Under the pieces are notes generated by a model. It was not told the origin of the DNA and made no database searches. It saw only the letters and a list, made by a program, of their open reading frames with translations. A DNA stretch of 5,583 nucleotides from positions 1 through 5,583 of the forward strand of contig DLMH01000078.1 of NCBI GenBank assembly GCA_002478115.1, given 5' to 3'. The translations under genes were made by a program, and so were the position numbers. The number at the start of each line of letters is the position of its first letter. The stretch's first letter is position 1. Positions 1-5,583 of this stretch are shown one piece after another. The stretch is from Candidatus Acidiferrum typicum (GTDB lineage Bacteria > Acidobacteriota > Terriglobia > Acidiferrales > UBA7541).

Positions 1-209
1 TCTCAAGTTAAGGGTTCAATCCACGTTACCGCGTTTGAAACCGCGCCCTCGTGACCGGACTTTTGAGGCACGAAGTCAAATTGTACTTCACTGGTTTCGG
101 CACAAGGCAGATTCGGAATGCATGACGGGCTACTCTGACGTAACGCAATTAGGGAAGGGTTGCCGACCATCCGGTCGGAATACGACACGCGGGTGTTCAG
201 ACTGGACAC
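1..209 (-). mobile_element. Possible second group II intron-like element, cut by the window edge
   Basis: Inferred from copy A of the hairpin and weaker similarity beyond it. The plus-strand stretch GCGCCCTCGTGAC (43-55) corresponds to GCGCCCTGAGTGAAC (3764-3778) at a comparable distance from the hairpin (69 versus 83 bases). Domains V and VI, if present, would lie left of the window, so identity as an intron is unproven. A minus-strand GTGTCC starting at 209 is a possible but weak 5' end. Confidence 0.4.
110..182 (-). repeat. 73-base imperfect hairpin element, copy A
   Basis: This is a diverged second copy of the 3846-3916 element in the same orientation. Its longest exact matches are AGGGAAGGGTTGCCGAC (151-167 and 3885-3901) and ACGGGCTA (125-132 and 3861-3868). 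Outer arms 111-120 and 172-181 pair at 8 of 10 positions, and the inner stem 128-136 with 156-164 pairs at 8 of 9 including one wobble. The terminal loop is 19 bases, against 17 in copy B. It lies 45-115 bases downstream of the GH2 stop. Confidence 0.65.
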
Positions 210-215
210 GTCTGA
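197..215 (-). other. Small hairpin just after the GH2 stop
   Basis: TCAGAC (197-202) pairs with GTCTGA (210-215) around a 7-base loop, starting about 10 bases after the GH2 stop. No T-run follows on the minus strand, so an intrinsic terminator is not supported. It could be the start of the copy A element or simply a 3' end stabilising stem. Confidence 0.35.
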
Positions 216-224
216 CCAAAACCT

Positions 225-3200
225 CTAGAGCCAAACGCTCCTCGGAGTGATGTTCCATCCTTCGATGTTCAGTGCCAACTTGTTTCTTGCCGCCCCCGGT
301 GGGTACTCAATCTGGACCGCCTTCGACTCACCCGGAAGCAACGGGAAGAAGTTGTCCCCATAGATCACTGGCAACACTCTCTCCCCTATTCCATTCATTA
401 GCTTAAGCCGAACAGCAGGCACAATCGTGGTCGTTGTGTTGGCAACCACCGCAGTGACTTTTGGAACCCCTCCGGAGTGACGCCTGGCCTTGGCGGTGAG
501 CCGTACCTCAGGCAACTTGCTTAACGATTCGTAACGAAGCGGGTCCCGGCGGGTGCTCCGCCAGTAAAAGTTGGTTGAGATATCGTGAGCACCATCCTTC
601 AGATTCAGTCGTAGGAACTGAACGTCTCCGATGTCTAGCGGGAACTCCAGTTGAGTGATCTTCGTGAGCCCAAACGCCAGATCTATGGGAAACGACTTGT
701 GTAAACGGCTCTTGCCGTAAAAGTCAATAATTTCTATCTCGGCGCTGAGTTTCGGGAGCTTGGCGGGGGTAAGGTTCAGCACCGCAATCTCATCGGTGGC
801 ACAGTTCCAAAAGATGTGTATGGGCTCGCAGGCTTTCCGACTGGCGAAATACGCCGCTGTGGGTTCCAGATAGTAGTCGTAGGTCTGCCAAAGCAGGCTC
901 GGCCAAACCGACTGGCTCGTCCAGAGGAGGACTCCACTTCCGCCGTCTTCAAACTTCGATGCCCAAGCCTCGAAGATCGCCTTATACGTTTCGAGGTTCA
1001 CCATCTGCGCCTTACGACAGAAGTCTTCCACACCGCTGGGCTCACCGTACGCCGTCACCGCTCGCGTGTAGTAAGAGCAATCGATCAGTTCCCAGCTGCA
1101 TTGGTAATCGTGGGTTGCCCAAGTGTCATTGATAGGCCAGAGCTTGGCCTCCGGCATCATTCGACGAACGCTCTCGACGTTAGGTACCGCGACAGCGCCC
1201 ATCTCAGTGGTGAAACCATGGGCGTTTTCAAAGTACCAAGCAGGCAGCTTGGTGATGTATGGCCCTTCACCGTGAACACCGTCGCGAATGGAGCATCCGA
1301 AGTAATGGCGCGTGCCGTCGAGTTCCTCGGAGGCCTGCTTGAGGTTCGCGTTGAGAGGCTCGGGGGGATAACCTTCGTTGCGTCCACACCACACGACCAC
1401 GCAGGGATGTTTACGCGAGCGCTTGATCTTGTCACGAGCATTGAGCAAGAACATGGTGTGGTCAAGCGGGTCGGGACCGTCCTTAGGATTCGCAATCCAG
1501 AACTCGTCCCACACCATGATTCCGTACTTGTCGCAGCTATCGTAAAAGGCATCTTTTGCGGTCATTCCCACCCAGTTACGGATCATGTTGAAGTTCATTT
1601 CGCGGTGGTAACGCAGGCGAGCGTCAAAAAAATCTGGGTCATAACGAAGGTTGGAATCGTCCATCGGCCAGTTCCCGCCCCGTGCCAACACACGCACGCC
1701 GTTAACCCATAGCTGCATATCTTTGTCGGGCGGAATATGGCATTCGACTTTGCGGATCCCAAACTTCGTCTTGCTGCGGTCAGAAACGGAACCTGCGGAG
1801 ATGAATTGCAGATCCAGGTCATAGAGTTCCGGATTGCCGAGCCCATTGGGCCACCAGAGACGAACGTTCTGCAGCGACAGCTCAGGGTGCGCTGCCTTGT
1901 CAAGCGTAATCGTCTTGGTCTCGTTCGGCTGCAGTTCAACGCTCTGCTCGAATGCCACGGGTTCGATCCTACCGCGCAGCAGGCCGGATTGTGGTTCGTC
2001 GGTTGCGTTTTGCAGGTCGACCGTAACGGTGAGATCCGCAGCGGGACCCTCGCCCAGCTTCACATCCGAGATCACAAATGGATCAAGAATGCGGATCGAG
2101 CCGGTGAAGCTCAAGTAAACATCGTTCCAGATGCCGATGTTGCGGCCGCGAATGGTAGGGACCCAGTCCCAGCCGATTGTCGAAACGAAATTCGGGCTGT
2201 CCAGCCCCGGGTCGCCGCCATTGTGGCGATAGTACTTGAGCCCCTGTGTCTTCGCCGCACCTGGATGATCCAAAGGATGAATCAACACCGCAATACAGTT
2301 CTTATTTCCCGGACTGACCAAGGCGCTAATGTCAAATCTTCCGCGGAGGAAAGCGCCACCAATTTGCCCCGCATTCTTGCCATTCACGAAAATCTCGGCC
2401 CGATAGTTGATTCCCTCAAAATTGAGCCAGACAATCTTCCCAGCGTAGGACTCGGGCATCACGAACTCGGCGCGGTACCAATACCTATTCGTCGAGAATG
2501 AATCCGAAACCATGTACTGCTGGTCGCCGTAATTCGGATCGGGGATGCAGCCGTTGTCCAGATAGGTACTGAGCACGGTGCCAGGAACCGTGGCAGCGAG
2601 CCACTGTGTATCGGTAAACTCGGGCGCCGAGACCTGCGCACTGCCGCCGTCACCAACTTGCGCGGCGTCCTGAAGGCGCCAGCAACCGGTGAGACTAAGC
2701 CGCCCATCGATTGGATTGAACACAGGCTCCCGTCGCGCAACTACCTTTCTTTTACCGGGCCCATACACTTCGAAGCTTCTGATCGAATACCCCTTGTCAT
2801 CGCTTGCCAGACCTTCCAGCCGGACATAGCGGGCGTTAGCAGTCTTGGCCCATACCTCGTCCGTCGACTGCTCGCTCTGATCGACTCTGCCGATTTCCCG
2901 CCAGACTCTTCCGTCGTGCGAAATTTTGACCACAAAAGAGCGTTTGGGCTGCTCTAGCCAGTGAACTACCACTTTGGAGACCGGGTGACTCTCTGCCAAA
3001 TCTACGTACATCCACTCCGTGTCCGATGGCGCGGAGCGCCAAAAACTCCCGGGATTTCCGTCGGTGGCAAGATGGGCAGTATGTATGGAATCTGCCGAGC
3101 TCGACTGATAAGCTGCCCGGTGCAGAGCGTGGTTAGTCATGCGCGCTTCGGGGTCTACCGCGAAAGCCGGTTGTAAGGTTACGGTCATGGCCGCAACGCC

Positions 3201-3245
3201 CAGAGTGCCTTTCACAAAATCCCTGCGGGTAATGCTGTCTCTCAT
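225..3245 (-). CDS. Tat-exported glycoside hydrolase family 2 (exo-beta-glucosaminidase/beta-mannosidase type) with discoidin domain
   Basis: This 1006-residue protein probably removes beta-linked sugars from the non-reducing end of glycans outside the cytoplasm. The N-terminus carries a twin-arginine signal (TRRDFVK, residues 6-12), a hydrophobic stretch and a likely cleavage after AFA (residue 29). Residues 37-162 look like a discoidin/F5-8C carbohydrate-binding domain. The GH2 jelly-roll domain is about 183-380 (VPGTVLSTYLDNG, 220-232), an Ig-like domain about 385-500, and the TIM barrel about 500-805. The likely acid/base is Glu624 (WCGRNEG) and the likely nucleophile Glu681 (TTEMG). A C-terminal Ig-like domain (about 905-1006, ending in EGWN) matches the exo-glucosaminidase subgroup. 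As I recall, true exochitosanases carry Ser-Asp at the acid position. The Asn-Glu here is more like beta-mannosidases, so the substrate is open. The start is supported by the Tat signal and the ribosome-binding site. The reading frame is intact. Confidence 0.93.
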   Translation of the reverse strand: MRDSITRRDFVKGTLGVAAMTVTLQPAFAVDPEARMTNHALHRAAYQSSSADSIHTAHLATDGNPGSFWRSAPSDTEWMYVDLAESHPVSKVVVHWLEQPKRSFVVKISHDGRVWREIGRVDQSEQSTDEVWAKTANARYVRLEGLASDDKGYSIRSFEVYGPGKRKVVARREPVFNPIDGRLSLTGCWRLQDAAQVGDGGSAQVSAPEFTDTQWLAATVPGTVLSTYLDNGCIPDPNYGDQQYMVSDSFSTNRYWYRAEFVMPESYAGKIVWLNFEGINYRAEIFVNGKNAGQIGGAFLRGRFDISALVSPGNKNCIAVLIHPLDHPGAAKTQGLKYYRHNGGDPGLDSPNFVSTIGWDWVPTIRGRNIGIWNDVYLSFTGSIRILDPFVISDVKLGEGPAADLTVTVDLQNATDEPQSGLLRGRIEPVAFEQSVELQPNETKTITLDKAAHPELSLQNVRLWWPNGLGNPELYDLDLQFISAGSVSDRSKTKFGIRKVECHIPPDKDMQLWVNGVRVLARGGNWPMDDSNLRYDPDFFDARLRYHREMNFNMIRNWVGMTAKDAFYDSCDKYGIMVWDEFWIANPKDGPDPLDHTMFLLNARDKIKRSRKHPCVVVWCGRNEGYPPEPLNANLKQASEELDGTRHYFGCSIRDGVHGEGPYITKLPAWYFENAHGFTTEMGAVAVPNVESVRRMMPEAKLWPINDTWATHDYQCSWELIDCSYYTRAVTAYGEPSGVEDFCRKAQMVNLETYKAIFEAWASKFEDGGSGVLLWTSQSVWPSLLWQTYDYYLEPTAAYFASRKACEPIHIFWNCATDEIAVLNLTPAKLPKLSAEIEIIDFYGKSRLHKSFPIDLAFGLTKITQLEFPLDIGDVQFLRLNLKDGAHDISTNFYWRSTRRDPLRYESLSKLPEVRLTAKARRHSGGVPKVTAVVANTTTTIVPAVRLKLMNGIGERVLPVIYGDNFFPLLPGESKAVQIEYPPGAARNKLALNIEGWNITPRSVWL

Positions 3246-3411
3246 CTATGGTTCCTTTTGCTGTTTCCAAGAGCCTGCTGAAACTACCCTTTCACGCGGC
3301 ATTCTGATCGATCCATGGACGGCAAGAGCGTCCGTTGCACCAACGGCTTAGTTTACGTCCGGCTTGTAGGAAGCTGGAAGCTTCACTTGGAGTCTGCAGC
3401 CGATTGCGGGC
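3246..3411 (-). other. GH2 leader region
   Basis: This stretch lies between the intron 3' end and the GH2 start. It holds the ribosome-binding site and two adjoining small 5-bp hairpins: CCGTT with AACGG (3332-3336 and 3342-3346) and GGACG with CGTCC (3317-3321 and 3329-3333). They share two bases, so they cannot both form fully. I saw no convincing -35/-10 pair. A promoter for the GH2 gene may lie here or upstream of the intron. Confidence 0.35.
3253..3259 (-). promoter_or_regulatory. Ribosome-binding site of the GH2 gene
   Basis: On the minus strand this reads AAAAGGA and lies 7 bases before the ATG at 3245. It is a good Shine-Dalgarno match and supports the start that gives the complete Tat signal. 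Confidence 0.7.
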
Positions 3412-3417
3412 ATGACC

Positions 3418-3452
3418 GAGTAGCCGGACGGGATTGCTCCCGTCCAGCCCTC
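3418..3452 (-). ncRNA. Group II intron domain VI with bulged branch-point adenosine
   Basis: Three bases after domain V a second hairpin begins. GGACGGGA (3445-3438) pairs perfectly with UCCCGUCC (3433-3426) across a GCAA loop. Outward, GGCU (3449-3446) pairs with GGCU (3425-3422) through two Watson-Crick and two G-U pairs. A single adenosine at 3421 is unpaired, and GAG (3452-3450) closes with CUC (3420-3418). A lone bulged A near the 3' end is the lariat branch point in this family. The CUACUC ending also resembles many bacterial group II introns. With no T-run after it, the hairpin does not look like a terminator. Confidence 0.83.
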
Positions 3453-3455
3453 TAG

Positions 3456-3489
3456 GAACTGTGCATGAAAGTTCCCTCTCACACAGCTC
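3456..3489 (-). ncRNA. Group II intron domain V
   Basis: This is a 34-nt hairpin with the full canonical plan. The lower 9-bp helix is GAGCUGUGU (3489-3481) with GCACAGUUC (3464-3456). The upper 5-bp helix is GAGAG (3480-3476) with CUUUC (3471-3467). The loop GGAA (3475-3472) fits GNRA. The two-base bulge AU (3466-3465) sits on the 3' strand. The catalytic AGC triad is at 3488-3486 and keeps the usual G-U wobble (3487 with 3458). Length, bulge position and tetraloop all match bacterial domain V. Confidence 0.88.
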
Positions 3490-3499
3490 AAGCCCTTCG

Positions 3500-3543
3500 A
3501 ACGCCTCTTTCGGGGAGACGCGGTTTCGAGATAGAAAGGCGTT
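3500..3543 (-). ncRNA. Short hairpin in the domain IV position
   Basis: AACGCCUUUC (3543-3534) pairs with GAAAGAGGCGUU (3511-3500), giving about 10 bp interrupted by a two-base bulge, and closes a loop of 22 bases. It lies 10 bases before domain V, which fits an ORF-less domain IV. No coding sequence fits inside it. Confidence 0.5.
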
Positions 3544-3845
3544 GGCGGTGAACCCTGTCATGGCACTCCGGATGAAGTAGAACGCGGTTGTCTGCGCTTC
3601 GCGAACCACCCGGTTTGTTGCCGCCCCGCTCCTACCTCGTAGGCTACATGCGATGGCACGCACGGTCCGATAGTGTTTTTTGCCTCTGGGACTTACTCCT
3701 GACGGTTCTCCTCTGCTGCAGCGCGACACCGGCGCGCAGGAAGTGTACGCGCTGGATTTCGAGGCGCCCTGAGTGAACACTCTCTGCCGCTAGCGCTCTT
3801 GCAGGAACGTTGGCGCGAACGGCAATTCCACGAATGCTTGCGGAC

Positions 3846-3916
3846 GATTCTGGGCGAATCACGGGCTACCCTGAAGTAATCCCAAGGGAAGGGTTGCCGA
3901 CAATACGCCCAGAGTC
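3846..3916 (-). repeat. 71-base imperfect hairpin element, copy B
   Basis: The outer arms 3846-3856 and 3906-3916 pair over 11 positions (ten Watson-Crick and one wobble), including TCTGGGCG with CGCCCAGA. A 7-by-7 internal loop follows, then an inner stem 3864-3872 with 3890-3898 (8 of 9 paired). The terminal loop is 17 bases. The copy at 110-182 has the same layout. The best explanation is part of domain I of the group II intron-like element whose domain V lies about 360 bases downstream on the same strand. A free-standing RNA motif or operator is the alternative. Confidence 0.65.
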
Positions 3917-3940
3917 TCGTATTTCGCTTTGCGCAACCAC

Positions 3941-4105
3941 ATTTCCGCCTTTCCGCCAGCAAGAGCACTTTTCCGGTTACACGACTAATCGGGCGTTGAC
4001 CGGGATTCGTGGGAAAATAAACGGGATGTCGGGGTCGGTGTTCTCAGGGTGCAATTCTACGCACGATGCCATGTGGCCACGATCCCAGGTTCAGATCGCA
4101 GGGAT
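3941..4105. other. Spacer between the beta-helix gene and the intron-like element
   Basis: No gene is seen here. A 5-bp inverted repeat, ATCCC (4082-4086) with GGGAT (4101-4105), directly follows the stop but has no T-run, so no terminator is called. The minus strand carries GTGCG at 4064-4060, the best literal match to a group II intron 5' end in this gap. Confidence 0.3.
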
Positions 4106-5583
4106 TCAATTCGCAGTCACTTGCCAGCCAGGCGTGAGGCTCGGCTGCAACGTCAGCCCTGCTTGAAAGTCGGCTTCGCCGTAAAAATTCATAAACCAGA
4201 TCGTGTTCGTCGACGTGCTTGCATTCCACAAAAGCAGGTCCTTCGCCCCGTCACCATTGAAATCGCCGATGGCCTGGATCTCGGTATCCGCCGGCAGTTT
4301 TGCAAACACCTGGCCTGACGAAGTTGTTTTCAGGAAGGGTGTAAAACGCGTTATTCCCAATTGGCCCGTTGGATGGTTAACCCATATGATGCTCGCATAA
4401 AGCGTTCCCAGAGTTTGCAACTTTCCTGTTCCGGCAACGCTCCAATCTGCATCAAAGTGGCCTGACGTGCTGCCGTAAGCACTCGTGTAATTAGCGGTTG
4501 CAGAATAACCTAGCGCCGTAACGTCGAAATCCTCCGTCGTCGGCTCTGACGAAGAATTAAAGTAAACAATTTCAAGATTGCCGCCCGCATCTCTTAGCAG
4601 AACATCGGAACACCCATCGCCGCTAAAGTCGGCTACCCCAGCCACCGACCAGGTCGAGGCCGTCGTGGGTTGAAAAGTCTGCTGTCTAACAACTTGATCG
4701 CCCTTCATAAACAAAACTTTTCCCGTTTGCGCGCTGCTATTCCAAATCAGAATATCCGAATACCCGTCGCCGTTAAAATCTCCCGTGCCGGCGACGGCTT
4801 CATCAGAGCTGCGCATTTTGTAGACTTGGACAAACTGCGCACTCCAAGGGATGGCGCTGTTCCGGTAGGGCTCCTTCCATATGCCGACCTCTCCATTGGC
4901 CGTGTCGGTGACCACGGCGCTGGCATAGCCATCCCCGAAGAAGTCGCCGTTGCCTTGCACGTCAAAGTTAGCCGTGAGAGCCTTTTGAGAAATAGAAAAA
5001 AGTGAATACTGGGAACCGATCACAGGAGTCGCCAGAGTAAACAGAGGTATTTCAAACTCACTGGGGTTTTCCTGGTTTCTAAACAGGAGATCGCTGACGG
5101 TGTTTCCGGCATAACTCATATTGCGATTGGCGTCCAGGGTGATCACGGGACTTGGCGTAGTTTCGTTTCCGATCACTACGTCAATGAAATTCACATTTGA
5201 AATTTGATGGGCAAGATTGAATCCCCGGAAAATCGGCGGGAACTCTTGAGCATCAGTCACTTGAATATTATTAAATTTGAGATCGCTGACGGAACCAAGT
5301 TGATAGTTGCCACGCTGGAAGTTGCTTGGAATGATCTCGATTTTAAAGACCTGCCAACTTTCGTTTTCAACGCGAATATCTTCGAAAGTATAATTACTCA
5401 GATTCCCGGGTCCCCCTTCATTGGCAGCAAACACGGCGTTGGACGTATTCGGCCAATTATATTCGGCGCGTATCACGTCGGAATCTCGAACTGTAATATT
5501 CGTCACATCACCCTTGAGGCCGGCTCCCATTTGAAAAGCGGCGGCATTGTTCAATTTCCAGACCACGCACTTGCGAACTAGTA
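4106..5583 (-). CDS. Beta-helix (GH49/GH28-like) secreted protein with C-terminal FG-GAP/VCBS repeats, 5' end missing
   Basis: The frame is open to the right edge, so this is only the C-terminal part. The GTG at 5566 is probably internal, because readable codons continue upstream of it. Numbering from 5566, residues 1-140 have the short beta-strand rhythm of a right-handed parallel beta-helix (VTNITVRDSDV, YTFEDIRVEN, VSDLKFNNIQV, ISNVNFIDVVI). The opening VWKLNNAAAFQMG resembles the late coils of GH49 dextranase-type enzymes. The catalytic aspartates would be upstream, so activity cannot be judged. From about residue 200 there are FG-GAP/VCBS-like repeats with DxxGDG calcium-type loops at about 208-213, 262-268, 312-318 and 434-440, plus a degenerate repeat near 379-395. 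Such repeats usually occur in exported or surface proteins. The TGA stop is at 4106-4108. A polysaccharide hydrolase or lyase is an inference. A non-enzymatic beta-helix protein remains possible. Confidence 0.85.
   Translation of the reverse strand, partial: LVRKCVVWKLNNAAAFQMGAGLKGDVTNITVRDSDVIRAEYNWPNTSNAVFAANEGGPGNLSNYTFEDIRVENESWQVFKIEIIPSNFQRGNYQLGSVSDLKFNNIQVTDAQEFPPIFRGFNLAHQISNVNFIDVVIGNETTPSPVITLDANRNMSYAGNTVSDLLFRNQENPSEFEIPLFTLATPVIGSQYSLFSISQKALTANFDVQGNGDFFGDGYASAVVTDTANGEVGIWKEPYRNSAIPWSAQFVQVYKMRSSDEAVAGTGDFNGDGYSDILIWNSSAQTGKVLFMKGDQVVRQQTFQPTTASTWSVAGVADFSGDGCSDVLLRDAGGNLEIVYFNSSSEPTTEDFDVTALGYSATANYTSAYGSTSGHFDADWSVAGTGKLQTLGTLYASIIWVNHPTGQLGITRFTPFLKTTSSGQVFAKLPADTEIQAIGDFNGDGAKDLLLWNASTSTNTIWFMNFYGEADFQAGLTLQPSLTPGWQVTAN
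4109..4969 (-). other. FG-GAP/VCBS-like repeat region of the beta-helix protein
   Basis: About five repeats spaced roughly 50-67 residues apart, each built around an acidic glycine-rich loop followed by a hydrophobic strand, as in GDFNGDGYSDILIWN. Four keep the GDG core: GDFFGDG, GDFNGDG, ADFSGDG and GDFNGDG. The fourth repeat in order (GTGKLQTLGTLYASIIW) has lost the acidic residues. In known families this arrangement forms calcium-binding beta-propeller-like blades. Confidence 0.8.

Larger units (their letters stand above)
3412..3940 (-). mobile_element. ORF-less group II intron or group II intron remnant (5' boundary uncertain)
   Basis: The 3' portion holds adjoining domain V and domain VI structures in the order and spacing of a group II intron. 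They are preceded by a short hairpin in the domain IV position, where an intron-encoded reverse transcriptase would normally be inserted. No reverse transcriptase or maturase motif can be read in any frame here, so the element is either ORF-less or has lost its ORF. The 3' end is placed near 3414-3412, about 7-9 bases after the bulged adenosine. The 5' end is not fixed. A minus-strand GTGGTTGCGC starts at 3940 and a closer match to the usual GUGCG end starts at 4064. The 71-base hairpin at 3846-3916 would fall in domain I, but I could not assign domains I to III with confidence. Whether it still splices is unknown. Confidence 0.65.

Noticed and set aside
816..1712. Long plus-strand open frame of 298 codons, and another at 1737-2501
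   Set aside because: Both lie entirely antisense to the well-supported GH2 gene, show no recognisable domains, and are explained by the codon composition of the opposite strand.
3426..3445. Perfect 8-bp hairpin as an intrinsic terminator
   Set aside because: No T-run follows on either strand. It sits three bases after domain V with a bulged A in its lower stem, which fits domain VI better.
3588..3776. Plus-strand open frame of 62 codons with a hydrophobic stretch
   Set aside because: It overlaps the intron-like element on the opposite strand, and I saw no ribosome-binding site or family similarity.
3292..3780. Minus-strand open frame of 162 codons in the intergenic gap
   Set aside because: It reads straight through intron domains IV, V and VI. 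Its residues are rich in Arg, Ser and Cys and match no family, so it is a by-product of structured RNA.
3846..3916. Hairpin element as a known riboswitch, suggested by its GGCAACC core
   Set aside because: The remaining conserved bases of the SAM or cyclic-di-GMP classes are absent. Copy B lies about 600 bases from the next start codon.
1..5583. CRISPR arrays, tRNA genes, transposase genes and IS ends
   Set aside because: No regularly spaced direct repeats, cloverleaf sequence, transposase motif or terminal inverted repeats were found.

Overview
The window suggests a bacterial carbohydrate-degrading locus, probably from an Acidobacteriota-like or other soil bacterium. That taxonomic guess rests on the Tat-exported family 2 glycosidase, the FG-GAP/VCBS repeat protein, moderate GC and long intergenic regions. 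No marker gene confirms it. Everything recognised lies on the minus strand, so reading order runs from the right edge to the left.

Right (4106-5583): the C-terminal part of a secreted protein. It has the end of a right-handed beta-helix resembling GH49/GH28-type polysaccharidases, followed by about five FG-GAP/VCBS-like repeats. Its N-terminus and catalytic residues lie beyond the window. Middle (3246-4105): 860 bases without a credible protein gene. They are not empty. They contain a near-textbook group II intron domain V (3456-3489) and a domain VI with a bulged adenosine (3418-3452), preceded by a short hairpin where the intron ORF would normally sit. This indicates an ORF-less group II intron or a remnant. 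Further upstream in the same orientation is a 71-base imperfect hairpin (3846-3916). Left-centre (225-3245): a complete 1006-residue exported GH2 enzyme of the exo-beta-glucosaminidase/beta-mannosidase type, with an N-terminal discoidin (F5/8 type C-like) domain. Left (1-224): a second, diverged copy of the same hairpin (110-182), again in the same orientation. Some pairings are kept by compensatory changes, and weak similarity continues toward the left edge.

The two enzymes are probably exported and could act on the same plant, fungal or microbial polysaccharide. The 860-base gap argues against a tight operon. The main unusual feature is that the GH2 gene is bracketed by two related, same-strand structured elements. 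One of them ends in group II intron domains V and VI. The other is cut by the window edge before its 3' domains could appear.
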